Below, piece after piece: positions 50,610 through 57,972 of a stretch of DNA of 64,000 nt. Under the pieces are notes generated by a model that saw only the letters and a program-made list of their open reading frames with translations, was not told where the DNA came from and ran no database searches. How positions within the stretch are numbered: the first letter of the stretch is position 1; every line of letters begins with the position of its first letter. The position numbers were made by a program, and so were the translations under genes. The DNA lies in the NCBI RefSeq assembly GCF_000069785.1, contig NC_010529.1:493201-557200 (forward strand), in the 5' to 3' direction. Source of the stretch: Cupriavidus taiwanensis LMG 19424. GTDB lineage: Bacteria; Pseudomonadota; Gammaproteobacteria; Burkholderiales; Burkholderiaceae.

Positions 50610-50648
50610 GGAAACCGTAAGATTTTGCACGAAAAGGACGACTACCCC
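50610..50648. repeat. Right inverted repeat of Tn-2
   Basis: Complement starts GGGGTAGTCGTCCTTTTCGT. The sequence after it is the interior of a KfrA-like coiled-coil gene. Confidence 0.88.
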
Positions 50649-51383
50649 GTGCAGGCGGAGCTGGCGGCCGAACGCCAGGCGCACGCTGCCACGCAGGCCC
50701 GGCTCGAGGCGGGGCGAACGGAACTGGAGGCGGGCCGACGCCAGCTGGACGCCTTGCGCACCCAATTCTCGACGGAGCTGGAGCGCGCCCGCGAGGCGGT
50801 GACGCTCGCGCAGGAACGCGCCGAGGCCAGCGAGCGGCGCAGCTTGCGCGAACTGGACCAGGAGCGCACCGCGCGCCAGAAGAGCGAGCGCACGGCCGAA
50901 GACCTGCGCGCGGAACTGGCGGCGGCGCGCAGCGAGGCCCGTGATGTGGCCGTGGCGCAGGCGGAGAGCCGCGCCAAGCTGGAAGCGCAGGCCGCGGCGC
51001 TGGCCGACCGACTCGCAGAGGCCGAGCAGGCGCAGCGCCAGGCGGCGGGCGATCTTGATGCCATGCAGGCGGAGCTCGCCGCAGCGCAGCGCCGGGCCGA
51101 GCGGGCCGAAGCGGAAGCCGCGCTCGCGCGTCAGTTGCTGGCCACCCTGCGCGTCGCGCCGCGCGAACGCGACGGCGGTGGCGGTGGTGGAAGGCGGCGC
51201 AAGGGCGGCCGTTCGGCGGCGACCGCGCCGGAAGCGCAGGGCGACGGTCAGGGGGACGCTCAGCAGGATGAACTGGGCGAAGCGCAGGGTGAAGAGCGGG
51301 GCGACGCGCCGGGGGCGGCGCCCCCCAACCATCAGGACGAAGGCAACGACAGCAGTGACGGCAGCGATGACAGCAAAGACTGA
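50649..51383 (+). pseudogene. KfrA-like coiled-coil protein, copy B, 3' half
   Basis: From the end of Tn-2 the frame reads VQAELAAERQAHAATQARLE and continues as coiled coil for about 245 residues, closely matching copies A and F. The C-terminus has a low-complexity tail (GDGQGDAQQDELGEAQGEER) ending SDDSKD. The N-terminal DNA-binding domain is absent, and no matching 5' half is found left of Tn-2. The last 17 nt overlap an H-NS-like start codon, as in copies E and F. Confidence 0.75.
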
Positions 51384-51416
51384 GCGGGCGGACGCGAATC
51401 CGCTGGATCCAGGCGC
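51367..51416 (+). pseudogene. H-NS-like gene remnant after copy B
   Basis: The ATG at 51367 begins MTAKTERADA as in the intact H-NS-like gene at 52930, but one extra A in GCGAATCC shifts the frame and similarity stops at about 51416. It is a short remnant of the partner gene. Confidence 0.7.
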
Positions 51417-51507
51417 AGAGGGGCGTAGGCGAGAAGCGAATGACACGCAAGAGACAAGGTCTCACCGTCCATGGGATTAGGAAGCGTCTGCACGGGCAGT
51501 GGCTTCA

Positions 51508-52755
51508 ATGAAGGAGAACAAATTGGCCCCAGAGCAAGAAGTTGAACCCCGTGTCGCGAGCAATGCGACGGACGGACTCGGTCAGATGGAGCTTCCCATC
51601 GCTGAGGCGATGCGCGACGCGGATCCCGCCATGGGTGAAGCCAGTGGTGCAGGCGTCGGTCGTGGCAGCGTTGACACGCAGGCCCAACGCTTGGACTTCT
51701 GGTCGACAAGCCGGGATAGCGGCCCGACGGCGACCGTGTCCTATCGGCGCCGGCGGTCTTACGCCCCCCCGGACGCTTCAACGGAAGACGTGGCACCGGA
51801 AGCATCGAGGGAAGCTGCCGCCTCGGCAGCGTTGACGGAATCCGACGCGCCGGAAGCGCCCATGGAAGCCATGTCCTCGGCAGCGACCACGGAAGCCGTG
51901 GCCGAAGCTCCGGTTGAAGTCCTGGCCACGGACGAACCGATGGAAGCTGCCGCCCAGGACGAACTGACCGAAACGGCCGCCCCGGTAGCACCGCTTGACG
52001 CCCCAGCTCCGGAAGCTGCGCCGGAAGAGACGCGGGCCCCTAAGCGCGGTCAGAAGCCGAAAGCGCTCACCGAAACTGCCGCTCCGGAAGCTGCGCCGGA
52101 AGAGACGCGGGCCCCGAAGCGCGCTCGGAAGCCGAAAGCGCTCACCGAAACTGCCGCTCCGGCAGCTGCGCCGGAAGAGACACGGGCCCCGCAGCGCGCT
52201 CGGAAGCCGAAAGCGCTCGCCGAAACTGCCGCTCCGGAAGCAGCGCCGGCAGAGAGGCGGGCCCCGAAGCGCGCTCGGAAGCCGAAAACCCTAGCCGAAG
52301 TTGCCGGTCCGGAAGTCACGACTCAAGAGACCCCATCCCGGAAGCGCGGGCCGAAGCAGATAACTCTGCCTGGAGCGCCGACTCAGAAGCCGCAAACCCG
52401 GAAGTCGCGACAGGAGCAAAAAACGCCTACCGCAACCCAAAGCCCGTCCCAATCCTCACTGCTCGCTCAACTGGCATCTGTCAATGCGCAACTTGAGCAG
52501 TTGCGAGCCACGGAAGTGCCAAAGGTCGTAGAGGAGATTCGGCAGTGGATGCAGGAGTACGACCTCAGCATTGAGGACATTGCGGGCAAGCCCAGTGTTG
52601 CGCCCGCTGCCCGCGCTGCTCCGACCAAGACGAAGGCCGCGCCGCCTCCGAGGTACCGCAACCCGAAGACGGGCCAGACCTGGTCGGGGCGCGGTCGGGC
52701 TCCCGCGTGGATTGGCAAGAAGCGCGAGCGTTTCCTAATCGATCTCTTGTCCTGA
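51508..52755 (+). CDS. Long H-NS-family protein with 25-residue repeats
   Basis: A 415-residue protein from the ATG at 51508. Residues about 1-165 are Ala/Glu/Pro-rich and low in complexity. Four 25-residue repeats follow (about residues 167-266), each with the pattern TRAPKRxxKPKALTETA: basic, proline-rich and like histone H1 tails. A coiled segment (SSLLAQLASVNAQLEQLRAT) precedes the C-terminal H-NS DNA-binding motif: YRNPKTGQTWSGRGRAPAWI. The order of dimer helix and then H-NS motif at the C-terminus is normal, but the long basic repeat region is unusual. Likely a nucleoid-associated or xenogeneic-silencing protein. Confidence 0.75.
   Translation: MKENKLAPEQEVEPRVASNATDGLGQMELPIAEAMRDADPAMGEASGAGVGRGSVDTQAQRLDFWSTSRDSGPTATVSYRRRRSYAPPDASTEDVAPEASREAAASAALTESDAPEAPMEAMSSAATTEAVAEAPVEVLATDEPMEAAAQDELTETAAPVAPLDAPAPEAAPEETRAPKRGQKPKALTETAAPEAAPEETRAPKRARKPKALTETAAPAAAPEETRAPQRARKPKALAETAAPEAAPAERRAPKRARKPKTLAEVAGPEVTTQETPSRKRGPKQITLPGAPTQKPQTRKSRQEQKTPTATQSPSQSSLLAQLASVNAQLEQLRATEVPKVVEEIRQWMQEYDLSIEDIAGKPSVAPAARAAPTKTKAAPPPRYRNPKTGQTWSGRGRAPAWIGKKRERFLIDLLS
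52006..52305 (+). repeat. Four tandem 75-bp repeats within the long H-NS-like gene
   Basis: Units start at 52006, 52081, 52156 and 52231, each beginning GCTCCGG(A/C)AGC. The first two differ at a few positions only; the fourth has diverged most at its end. Repeat number is likely to vary between strains. Confidence 0.85.
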
Positions 52756-52946
52756 ACGACAGGTTGGCGGGCGCGGCCGGTCCGCCCATTCCGACTCGCA
52801 AACTCGGCAGGCCGGAAGTTCGGCGGCCACTGTGCAGGAAGCCCAAGGGGAAGAGCCGGGCAACGAGCCAGGGCCGGCGGCGCTGGCCTAACAACCAGGA
52901 CGATGGCAACGACAGCAGTGACGGCAGCGATGACAGCAAAAACTGA
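52756..52946 (+). pseudogene. KfrA-like 3' tail remnant, copy D
   Basis: After the long H-NS-like gene the last ~60 bases (to 52946) encode GNDSSDGSDDSKN, the terminal tail of the KfrA-like family, overlapping the H-NS-like start at 52930 by 17 nt. The preceding bases are a degraded, proline- and arginine-coding stretch. Only the 3' end of this copy survives. Confidence 0.55.
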
Positions 52947-53193
52947 GCGGGCGGACGCGATCCGCTGGATCCAGGCGCAGATGGACGACTACGGGCTCAC
53001 CCTCGAAGAGCTCGACGCGGCGGGGTGCTTCGCGCCACCGCCCCCGCCACCGGCCGCACCGCCGCCGCCGGTGGTCTGCTACCGCAACGCGGAAGGGCTG
53101 ACCTGGGATGGGCAGGGCGAGATGCCGTCGTGGCTCAAGCGCGCGGTCAATGCGGGGCAATCGGTGGAGTTTTACCGGGTCGGGTCCTTGTAG
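52930..53193 (+). CDS. Short H-NS-like protein (copy D)
   Basis: An 87-residue protein: an N-terminal helix (TERADAIRWIQAQMDDYGLT), a Pro/Ala linker (about residues 39-52) and a C-terminal H-NS DNA-binding motif (CYRNAEGLTWDGQGEMPSWL, then KRAVNAGQSVEFYRVG). The family motif is (Y)RN..G.TW.G.G..P.W(L/I). The start at 52930 is chosen by comparison with copies E and F. The normal H-NS N-terminal oligomerisation domain is replaced by a short helix, so it may act through the coiled-coil partner. It lies just upstream of the tmRNA promoter. Confidence 0.8.
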   Translation: MTAKTERADAIRWIQAQMDDYGLTLEELDAAGCFAPPPPPPAAPPPPVVCYRNAEGLTWDGQGEMPSWLKRAVNAGQSVEFYRVGSL

Positions 53194-53211
53194 CGCCCCA
53201 TGCAATCGGCC

Positions 53212-53239
53212 TTGACGCTGCCGGCAGGACGCGTAGAAT
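53212..53239 (+). promoter_or_regulatory. Sigma-70-type promoter of the permuted tmRNA
   Basis: TTGACG (53212-53217), a 16-bp spacer and TAGAAT (53234-53239) lie just upstream of the tmRNA acceptor piece; transcription would start near 53246. Confidence 0.6.
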
Positions 53240-53246
53240 CTGGACC

Positions 53247-53560
53247 GTTGGGTGCTGCAAGGTTCCCGATAATGGTTGTGAACCTTCTTCTTGAAGGCCT
53301 TCTGGACGGCGGTTCGATTCCGCCCAGGTCCACCAGAAGCGCATTGCACGGATAGTGCGCTTCTGATGGGCCTGACCTGGTTTCGACAGGGGGAGATAGG
53401 GTCGTGAGGCAACTCGTCAGAGAAGACGTTAAAACTAAATCGAAGTAAATGCTAACGACGAAAAGTTCGCATTGGCCGCCTAATAGCCGCCTTGGGTTGT
53501 AACTGACCTCGAAACAGAAAAGTTACTGACAAGGGCTCCTTCGGGGGCCGTTGTTCATTT
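53247..53560 (+). ncRNA. ssrA: Circularly permuted (two-piece) tmRNA gene
   Basis: The 3' acceptor piece comes first: T-stem GGCGG/CCGCC around TTCGATT, then CAGGTCC-A-CCA ending at 53335. A 32-nt spacer follows with a perfect 10-bp stem (CAGAAGCGCA/TGCGCTTCTG). The coding piece starts at 53368 with GGGCCTG, which pairs with CAGGTCC of the acceptor piece, including the G3-U wobble that marks alanine tRNAs and tmRNA. The tag frame at 53451-53483 reads GCT-AAC-GAC-GAA and on to ANDEKFALAA, then TAA-TAG. A UUCG-capped hairpin (GGCTCC/GGGGCC) lies near 53532-53550. Processing would yield two RNAs joined by base-pairing. The 5' and 3' outer ends are approximate. Confidence 0.88.
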
Positions 53561-53585
53561 GAGGGCTTGGCATCGATGGCAGCAT

Positions 53586-53756
53586 GGGGTCATCGTACTT
53601 TCCATGCAAAAAGTGGCGGTAGCAGACAGCAGAGCCGCCCGCAGCAAGGTTTCTCGGCGCAATCAATCACACACCGACCGAGCATTGTAAGTTCTTGATA
53701 AGAAAGGGCTTTCTGGAGCATACCGCCAGAAAATGCACGGAAAGTACAACTACCCC
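53586..53756. mobile_element. 171-bp Tn3-like miniature inverted-repeat element
   Basis: Near-perfect terminal repeats of about 35 bp: GGGGTCATCGTACTTTCCAT from 53586 and, on the complement from 53756, GGGGTAGTTGTACTTTCCGT; both continue to a TGGCGGTA. The sequence resembles the Tn-2 inverted repeat (GGGGTAGTCGTCCTTTTTGT). No ORF fits inside. This is the structure of a TIME (Tn3-derived inverted-repeat miniature element). Flanks AGCAT and ATAAG show no duplication. It lies between the tmRNA and the DUF262 operon. Confidence 0.65.
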
Positions 53757-53803
53757 ATAAGTGGCGATAGACTATCTCGTTGAACGTGCCACATGGGGTG
53801 AGG

Positions 53804-54928
53804 ATGAACCAAGGCGAAAACGCGAGCGAACGAGACGTTGAGGGATTGGACGAGGGCTCCGGCGATGGATGGGGCGAATACCCTTTAGATGCGGTATTCG
53901 TTCGGACGGAGACTCGCTCCGTTTCCGAGGTCGTCAAGCGCATACAAAATCAACGCTACGTTCTTGATCCGGACTTTCAGCGAGATTTCGTGTGGCCAAA
54001 TCCGAAGCAGTCCAAGCTAATCGAGAGTTGCGTGATGCGCATCCCTCTCCCCGTTTTCTATGTTGCGGAAGCTCTGGACGGTCGGATAATCGTTGTCGAT
54101 GGCCTGCAACGTCTGACCACCTTCGCTCGTTTTCTAGGTGACGAGTTGAAGTTGACTGGTTTAGCGAGCGACAACGTAGGACTAGGTGCTCACGTGCTCG
54201 AGGGAAAGTACTTCAAAGACTTGCCTCTCAACTTGCAGGAACGTGTTCAGGATACGCAGCTCACTATGTATATCTTGGATGCAAAAGCCCCCGAGCGAGC
54301 GCGACTCGACATCTTCGAACGGGTGAACAGTGGTGAACCGCTTACGCGTCAGCAGATGCGAAATGCGCTTTATAACGGACCGGCGACCCAATGGCTTAAG
54401 CAAGCGGCCGAAAGCGACGCGTTTCGCTCCGCGACGGGCCAGTCTCTCAATGCGAAAACCATGCGCGATCGGGAGGCTATCAATCGGTTCTGTGCCTTCA
54501 AACTTCTTGGCCGGAAACAATACACTGCTGGAGACATGGATCGGTTTCTTGCCGAAGGGCTAAGAGCACTTACACGTCTTAGTCAAGCAGAGAGGGAAGA
54601 ACTTTTATTCTCCTTCGAGAGAGTCATGGCCTTGAACCGAGCCTTATTCAGCGACCATGCGTTTCGTAAATCCCTCGCGTCGCAAAACCCAGGCGCCGGG
54701 CGCAGTGTCATTAATATCTCCCTGTTCGAAGTATGCTCCGTCACGATGTCTGATGATGGCTTTTCGAATCTCGAATCGCGGCACGACGCCCTACGTGAAG
54801 CCATCGTTGACCTTGTCCGAGACGAAGAATTTGCACGCGCAATTACCTATTCGACCAACAGCACTGCAGCTGTTCAAAAGCGTTTCGAGGCAATGGAATC
54901 CACTCTCTCGAAGGTGGCGCAAAAATGA
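53804..54928 (+). CDS. DUF262-domain protein
   Basis: A 374-residue protein from the ATG at 53804 (GGGGTGAGG upstream). The DUF262 (GmrS/ParB-like nucleotidase fold) hallmarks are present: FQRDFVWPNPKQSKLIES (about residue 55), ALDGRIIVVDGLQRLTTF with the DGxQR motif (about 95), and ERVNSGEPLTRQQMRNALY (about 175). The C-terminal DUF1524 HNH nuclease found in GmrSD-type enzymes is absent. It overlaps the ATPase gene by ATGA, so the two are coupled. DUF262 proteins act in modification-dependent restriction and other defence systems; this context suggests a three-gene defence operon. Confidence 0.85.
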   Translation: MNQGENASERDVEGLDEGSGDGWGEYPLDAVFVRTETRSVSEVVKRIQNQRYVLDPDFQRDFVWPNPKQSKLIESCVMRIPLPVFYVAEALDGRIIVVDGLQRLTTFARFLGDELKLTGLASDNVGLGAHVLEGKYFKDLPLNLQERVQDTQLTMYILDAKAPERARLDIFERVNSGEPLTRQQMRNALYNGPATQWLKQAAESDAFRSATGQSLNAKTMRDREAINRFCAFKLLGRKQYTAGDMDRFLAEGLRALTRLSQAEREELLFSFERVMALNRALFSDHAFRKSLASQNPGAGRSVINISLFEVCSVTMSDDGFSNLESRHDALREAIVDLVRDEEFARAITYSTNSTAAVQKRFEAMESTLSKVAQK

Positions 54929-56055
54929 TTAAGACGCTCGATATCGAGAATTTCAAGTGCTTCTCAAGTCTGCGCTTGCGTTTCGGCGCTTTAACTCTGC
55001 TGACTGGCTTCAATGCTGGCGGAAAATCAAGTGCCGTCCAGCCGCTGCTCCTCTTGGCGCAAGCTTTGCGGACATCGGCATCAGCACAAAAGTTACCTTT
55101 GAATGGTCCAATTGTGCATTTAGGCACCGTTGGTGATGTACTGCCGGCGAATGCTTCTGGATCAAGTTTGGCTTTCAAGGTTGCAGGCGTGGAACACGAG
55201 GTCACGTGGACGACCTCGGCTCGCGCGAGTGAAAGACATCTCGAGGTGACTGAATCACGCATTTGCGATGTTGCCGGTTCAACGAATACGCCGCCTACCG
55301 AAGCCATTAAGGAGCCCTCGACTGAGGTTTGCCGTTCGATTACAGGGCTTTCCTACCTGAGCGCCGTGCGCGATGGCCTTACCGACGCTTACCCCATGCC
55401 CGAATCTGATGAGGAAGTGACAGATGTGGGCGCTGACGGTAGGTTTGCTCCGTACTGGTACGATCGGTATGTTGACGATGAAGTGCAAGTTGCGCGTCGA
55501 CATCCTGGCGAGCCTGCGAGTTCCCTTCGCAAACAGGTTGACGCTTGGTTAGCTACGCTCTTTCCTCACGCACAAGCTAATGTCCATCACGTCCCCCAGG
55601 TATCACTGGAAAGCCTGCAGTTTCGCATTTCCGATTTTGGAGCCTGGCGGAGACCCGCCAACGTCGGCTACGGATTTACCTACGCTTTCCCTATTCTCAT
55701 TGCTCTGCTAGCAGCTAACGATGGGCAAATGATAGTGATTGACAGTCCGGAGGCTCACCTGCATCCATTTGCCCAGTCGCAAATGGGCCGACTGCTCGCC
55801 CACTTCGCAGCTGCCGGCTTACAAGTTGTAGTAGAGACCCACAGCGACCACCTGCTGAACGGTGTGCGCCTCGCCGTGAAAGAAGGCCTGCTTCCACCGG
55901 ATGAATTATGCGTCCACTTTTTTAGTGGAACGACAGAGACCGGACACGGGGTACTAACGCTAGCTGTCGATAATGAAGGTCGCATCGCCAGTTGGCCAGA
56001 AGGATTTTTTGACCAGTCTGAAAAAGACTTGGCTCGGCTCTCAGGTTGGGAGTGA
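54925..56055 (+). CDS. AAA ATPase of the OLD/RecF-like DUF3696 type
   Basis: A 376-residue ABC-type ATPase. The P-loop GFNAGGKSSAVQPL (about residue 30) follows the typical start IKTLDIENFKCFSSLRLRFG. Late motifs are QMIVIDSPEAHLHPFAQSQM (Walker B with SPEAHLHP) and VVVETHSDHLLNGVRLAVK (switch H). The C-terminal VDNEGRIASWPEGFFDQ is the DUF3696 signature. No TOPRIM nuclease domain is present. It is translationally coupled to the DUF262 gene and followed within 2 bp by the third gene. Likely the sensor or energy module of a defence complex. Confidence 0.88.
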   Translation: MIKTLDIENFKCFSSLRLRFGALTLLTGFNAGGKSSAVQPLLLLAQALRTSASAQKLPLNGPIVHLGTVGDVLPANASGSSLAFKVAGVEHEVTWTTSARASERHLEVTESRICDVAGSTNTPPTEAIKEPSTEVCRSITGLSYLSAVRDGLTDAYPMPESDEEVTDVGADGRFAPYWYDRYVDDEVQVARRHPGEPASSLRKQVDAWLATLFPHAQANVHHVPQVSLESLQFRISDFGAWRRPANVGYGFTYAFPILIALLAANDGQMIVIDSPEAHLHPFAQSQMGRLLAHFAAAGLQVVVETHSDHLLNGVRLAVKEGLLPPDELCVHFFSGTTETGHGVLTLAVDNEGRIASWPEGFFDQSEKDLARLSGWE

Positions 56056-56057
56056 GG

Positions 56058-57029
56058 ATGCGCTGGTATATCAATGATGCTTCTTTGCAAGGCCAATACA
56101 ATGACGTACCTGAATTCCTCGCACTGCTACAGGGTCTCTTATCCTCAAGAAGCAGATTCGCTGTACTGAAGTCCGCCCTACACACTACACGAGCTCTCCC
56201 CCATCGAAATGTGACGGTCAGCCAGACACTTCGTGAAGTCTTGGCGGCGACAAACCTAGCCGATCTGCGCAGGGCCGTGTTGATATGGCTTGATCGGACA
56301 GGGCCGTTCTTGGATGACGATCGCCAGCCTGAACCGGAAGATTATTTTGAGTGTCTGGGTGTCGACGTTACTAACACCGGCTTGGGGGAAGCGACGAGGC
56401 GCATCAAAGCAGGTAATGAAGCTACTGCGTTTAGTTTTCCGGGTGGTGTGATCGAGTTTGGGAGATCACCGCTTCCAGTGGATCATGGCATTGCGGAAGA
56501 CCGTCGAGGGACTTACGAAGTCGAAAACCTCTGGGCGCTTGATAGCCTCGCGACTTCCGCCATGAACGCTGGAGTGGAGCCGACCAACTGGCAACAGCTT
56601 GTAGTGGCTGCGCGCGAGAGATTTCCCAGACTGCACATTCCCAATAGTCTCTATGAGAATAGTGTACTTGCCAAGGAACCCTTTGAGGCACCGATACGGG
56701 ACCGAGCAATGGCACTCTTCAAACACCTTGATGACTATATGGCCGGGCGTATGCCTGATGGCTCAGAAGGCCCCAACGCTCGCGCTATTGTCGATCAGTT
56801 CTTCACTGGGGATAGAGCTCTATTCTCGGGGGAATCACCTACAAATAAACGCACATTCAAGCAAGAGATGACCTTTCCCGATCCGGACGATGCAAGCAAG
56901 GAGATATTTGCACACTGGCATGGGAAAATCAGCCACCGCTATTTCCGATTGCATTTCGAATGGCCGGTTGCAGTCGATGCAACGAGGCTGAAAATCCTCT
57001 ATCTGGGGCCCAAGATCACGAAGGACTGA
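56058..57029 (+). CDS. Unknown third component of the DUF262/ATPase operon
   Basis: A 323-residue soluble protein of unrecognised family. The N-terminus (MRWYINDASLQGQYNDVPEF) and a block GPFLDDDRQPEPEDYFECLG look globular and acidic; the C-terminal half has EEC-free but conserved-looking WHGKISHRYFRLHFEWPVAV ending in LKILYLGPKITKD. It starts 2 bp after the ATPase stop with GAGG upstream, so it belongs to the operon. Just after its stop the DNA becomes a KfrA-like fragment. By position it is probably the effector; no nuclease motif is evident. Confidence 0.75.
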   Translation: MRWYINDASLQGQYNDVPEFLALLQGLLSSRSRFAVLKSALHTTRALPHRNVTVSQTLREVLAATNLADLRRAVLIWLDRTGPFLDDDRQPEPEDYFECLGVDVTNTGLGEATRRIKAGNEATAFSFPGGVIEFGRSPLPVDHGIAEDRRGTYEVENLWALDSLATSAMNAGVEPTNWQQLVVAARERFPRLHIPNSLYENSVLAKEPFEAPIRDRAMALFKHLDDYMAGRMPDGSEGPNARAIVDQFFTGDRALFSGESPTNKRTFKQEMTFPDPDDASKEIFAHWHGKISHRYFRLHFEWPVAVDATRLKILYLGPKITKD

Positions 57030-57048
57030 CCCCCTTACAGCCATTTCG

Positions 57049-57718
57049 ATCTGGCAGGCCGCGAACGAGGCCGCCACCGGGGAGCTCGCCACGCTGCGCG
57101 CCGAGGCGCGGCAATCCATCGAGGTAACCCAGGCGGCGCTGGCGGCGGAGCGGCAGGCGCACGCCGCGACCCAGGCCTGGCTCGAGGCCGGCCGCACGGA
57201 ACTGGAGGCGGGCCGGCGGCAGCTGGAGGCATTGCGCACCCAATTCTCGACGGTGCTGGAGCGGGCGCGCGAGCAGGTGACCATTGCCCAGGAACGCGCG
57301 GCAGAAGAGCGAGCGCGCGACGGAGGAGTTGCGCACAGAACTGGCGGCGGCGCGCCACGAGGCGCGCGACGCCGCGGTGGCGCAGGCCGCGGCGCTGGCC
57401 GACCGGCTCGCGGCCACCGAGCAGGCGCAGCGCCAGTCAGCCGGCGACCTGGACACCGGTGCAGGCGGCGCTGGCCGCAGCACGGGGCCGGGCCGAGCGC
57501 GCCGAAGCCGACGCGGCGCTCGCGCGCCAGCTGCTGGCAGAATTGCGCCTGGCGCCGCGCGAGCGCGACTGCGGGGTTGGACGGCGGCGCAAGACCGGCG
57601 GCGCGCGGCGCCGACCACGACGGAAGCACAGGGCGAAGAGCAGGGGGCGCCGGCGCGGCCCGGCCACCCGGATGACGGCAGCGACAGTACCGATAGCAGC
57701 GATGACCACGAAAACTGA
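57049..57718 (+). pseudogene. KfrA-like coiled-coil protein, copy E, frameshifted fragment
   Basis: The sequence joins the end of the defence operon abruptly at IWQAANEAATGELATLRAEA, which lies about 85 residues into copies A and F; the DNA-binding domain is missing. The coiled coil then continues across at least two frameshifts (near 57295 and 57455) and ends with the family tail SDSTDSSDDHEN at 57718, overlapping the next gene by 17 nt. Internal deletions relative to copy F are also seen. Non-functional. Confidence 0.75.
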
Positions 57719-57956
57719 GCGGGCGGAGGCGATCTGCTGGATCCAGGCGCAGATGGCCGACTACGGCTTGACCATGGAGGAACTGGGGGCGGCGGGGTGC
57801 TTTGATCCGCCGCCGCCCCCTCCGTCCCCTGCGGCGGCGCCGGTCTGCTACCGCAACGCGGAAGGGCTGACCTGGGACGGGCAGGGCGAGATGCCGTCGT
57901 GGCTAAAGCGGGCGGTCAATGCCGGGCAGAGCGTGGAGTTTTTCCGGGTAGGATAA
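57702..57956 (+). CDS. Short H-NS-like protein (copy E)
   Basis: An 84-residue protein, very close to copies D and F: helix TERAEAICWIQAQMADYGLT, Pro-rich linker, and CYRNAEGLTWDGQGEMPSWL with KRAVNAGQSVEFFRVG. It overlaps the KfrA-like tail by 17 nt. Although the KfrA-like partner is broken, this gene is intact and may be kept for its own activity. Confidence 0.8.
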   Translation: MTTKTERAEAICWIQAQMADYGLTMEELGAAGCFDPPPPPPSPAAAPVCYRNAEGLTWDGQGEMPSWLKRAVNAGQSVEFFRVG

Positions 57957-57972
57957 GGCGCGCCTCTTGTTG

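Larger units (their letters stand above)
44639..50648. mobile_element. 6.0-kb Tn3-family transposon (Tn-2)
   Basis: Bounded by 39-bp inverted repeats at 44639-44677 and 50610-50648 that differ at one position and start GGGGTAGTCGTCC. It encodes TnpA (rightward), a TnpS-like recombinase (leftward, frameshifted) and a TnpT-like protein (rightward), with no cargo. Flanking five bases are AGTTC and GTGCA, so no target duplication remains. The right end lies inside a KfrA-like gene (copy B). Confidence 0.85.

Noticed and set aside
44634..50653. 5-bp target duplication for Tn-2
   Set aside because: AGTTC and GTGCA do not match.
52006..52305. CRISPR-like array
   Set aside because: The units are contiguous, in frame and coding, with no spacers. 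No CRISPR array was seen elsewhere.
53271..53336. tRNA gene or attL left by integration at a tRNA/tmRNA 3' end
   Set aside because: The T-arm and CCA could suggest an integration footprint, but the acceptor strand pairs with GGGCCTG at 53368 and a tmRNA coding piece follows, so a permuted tmRNA explains it better.
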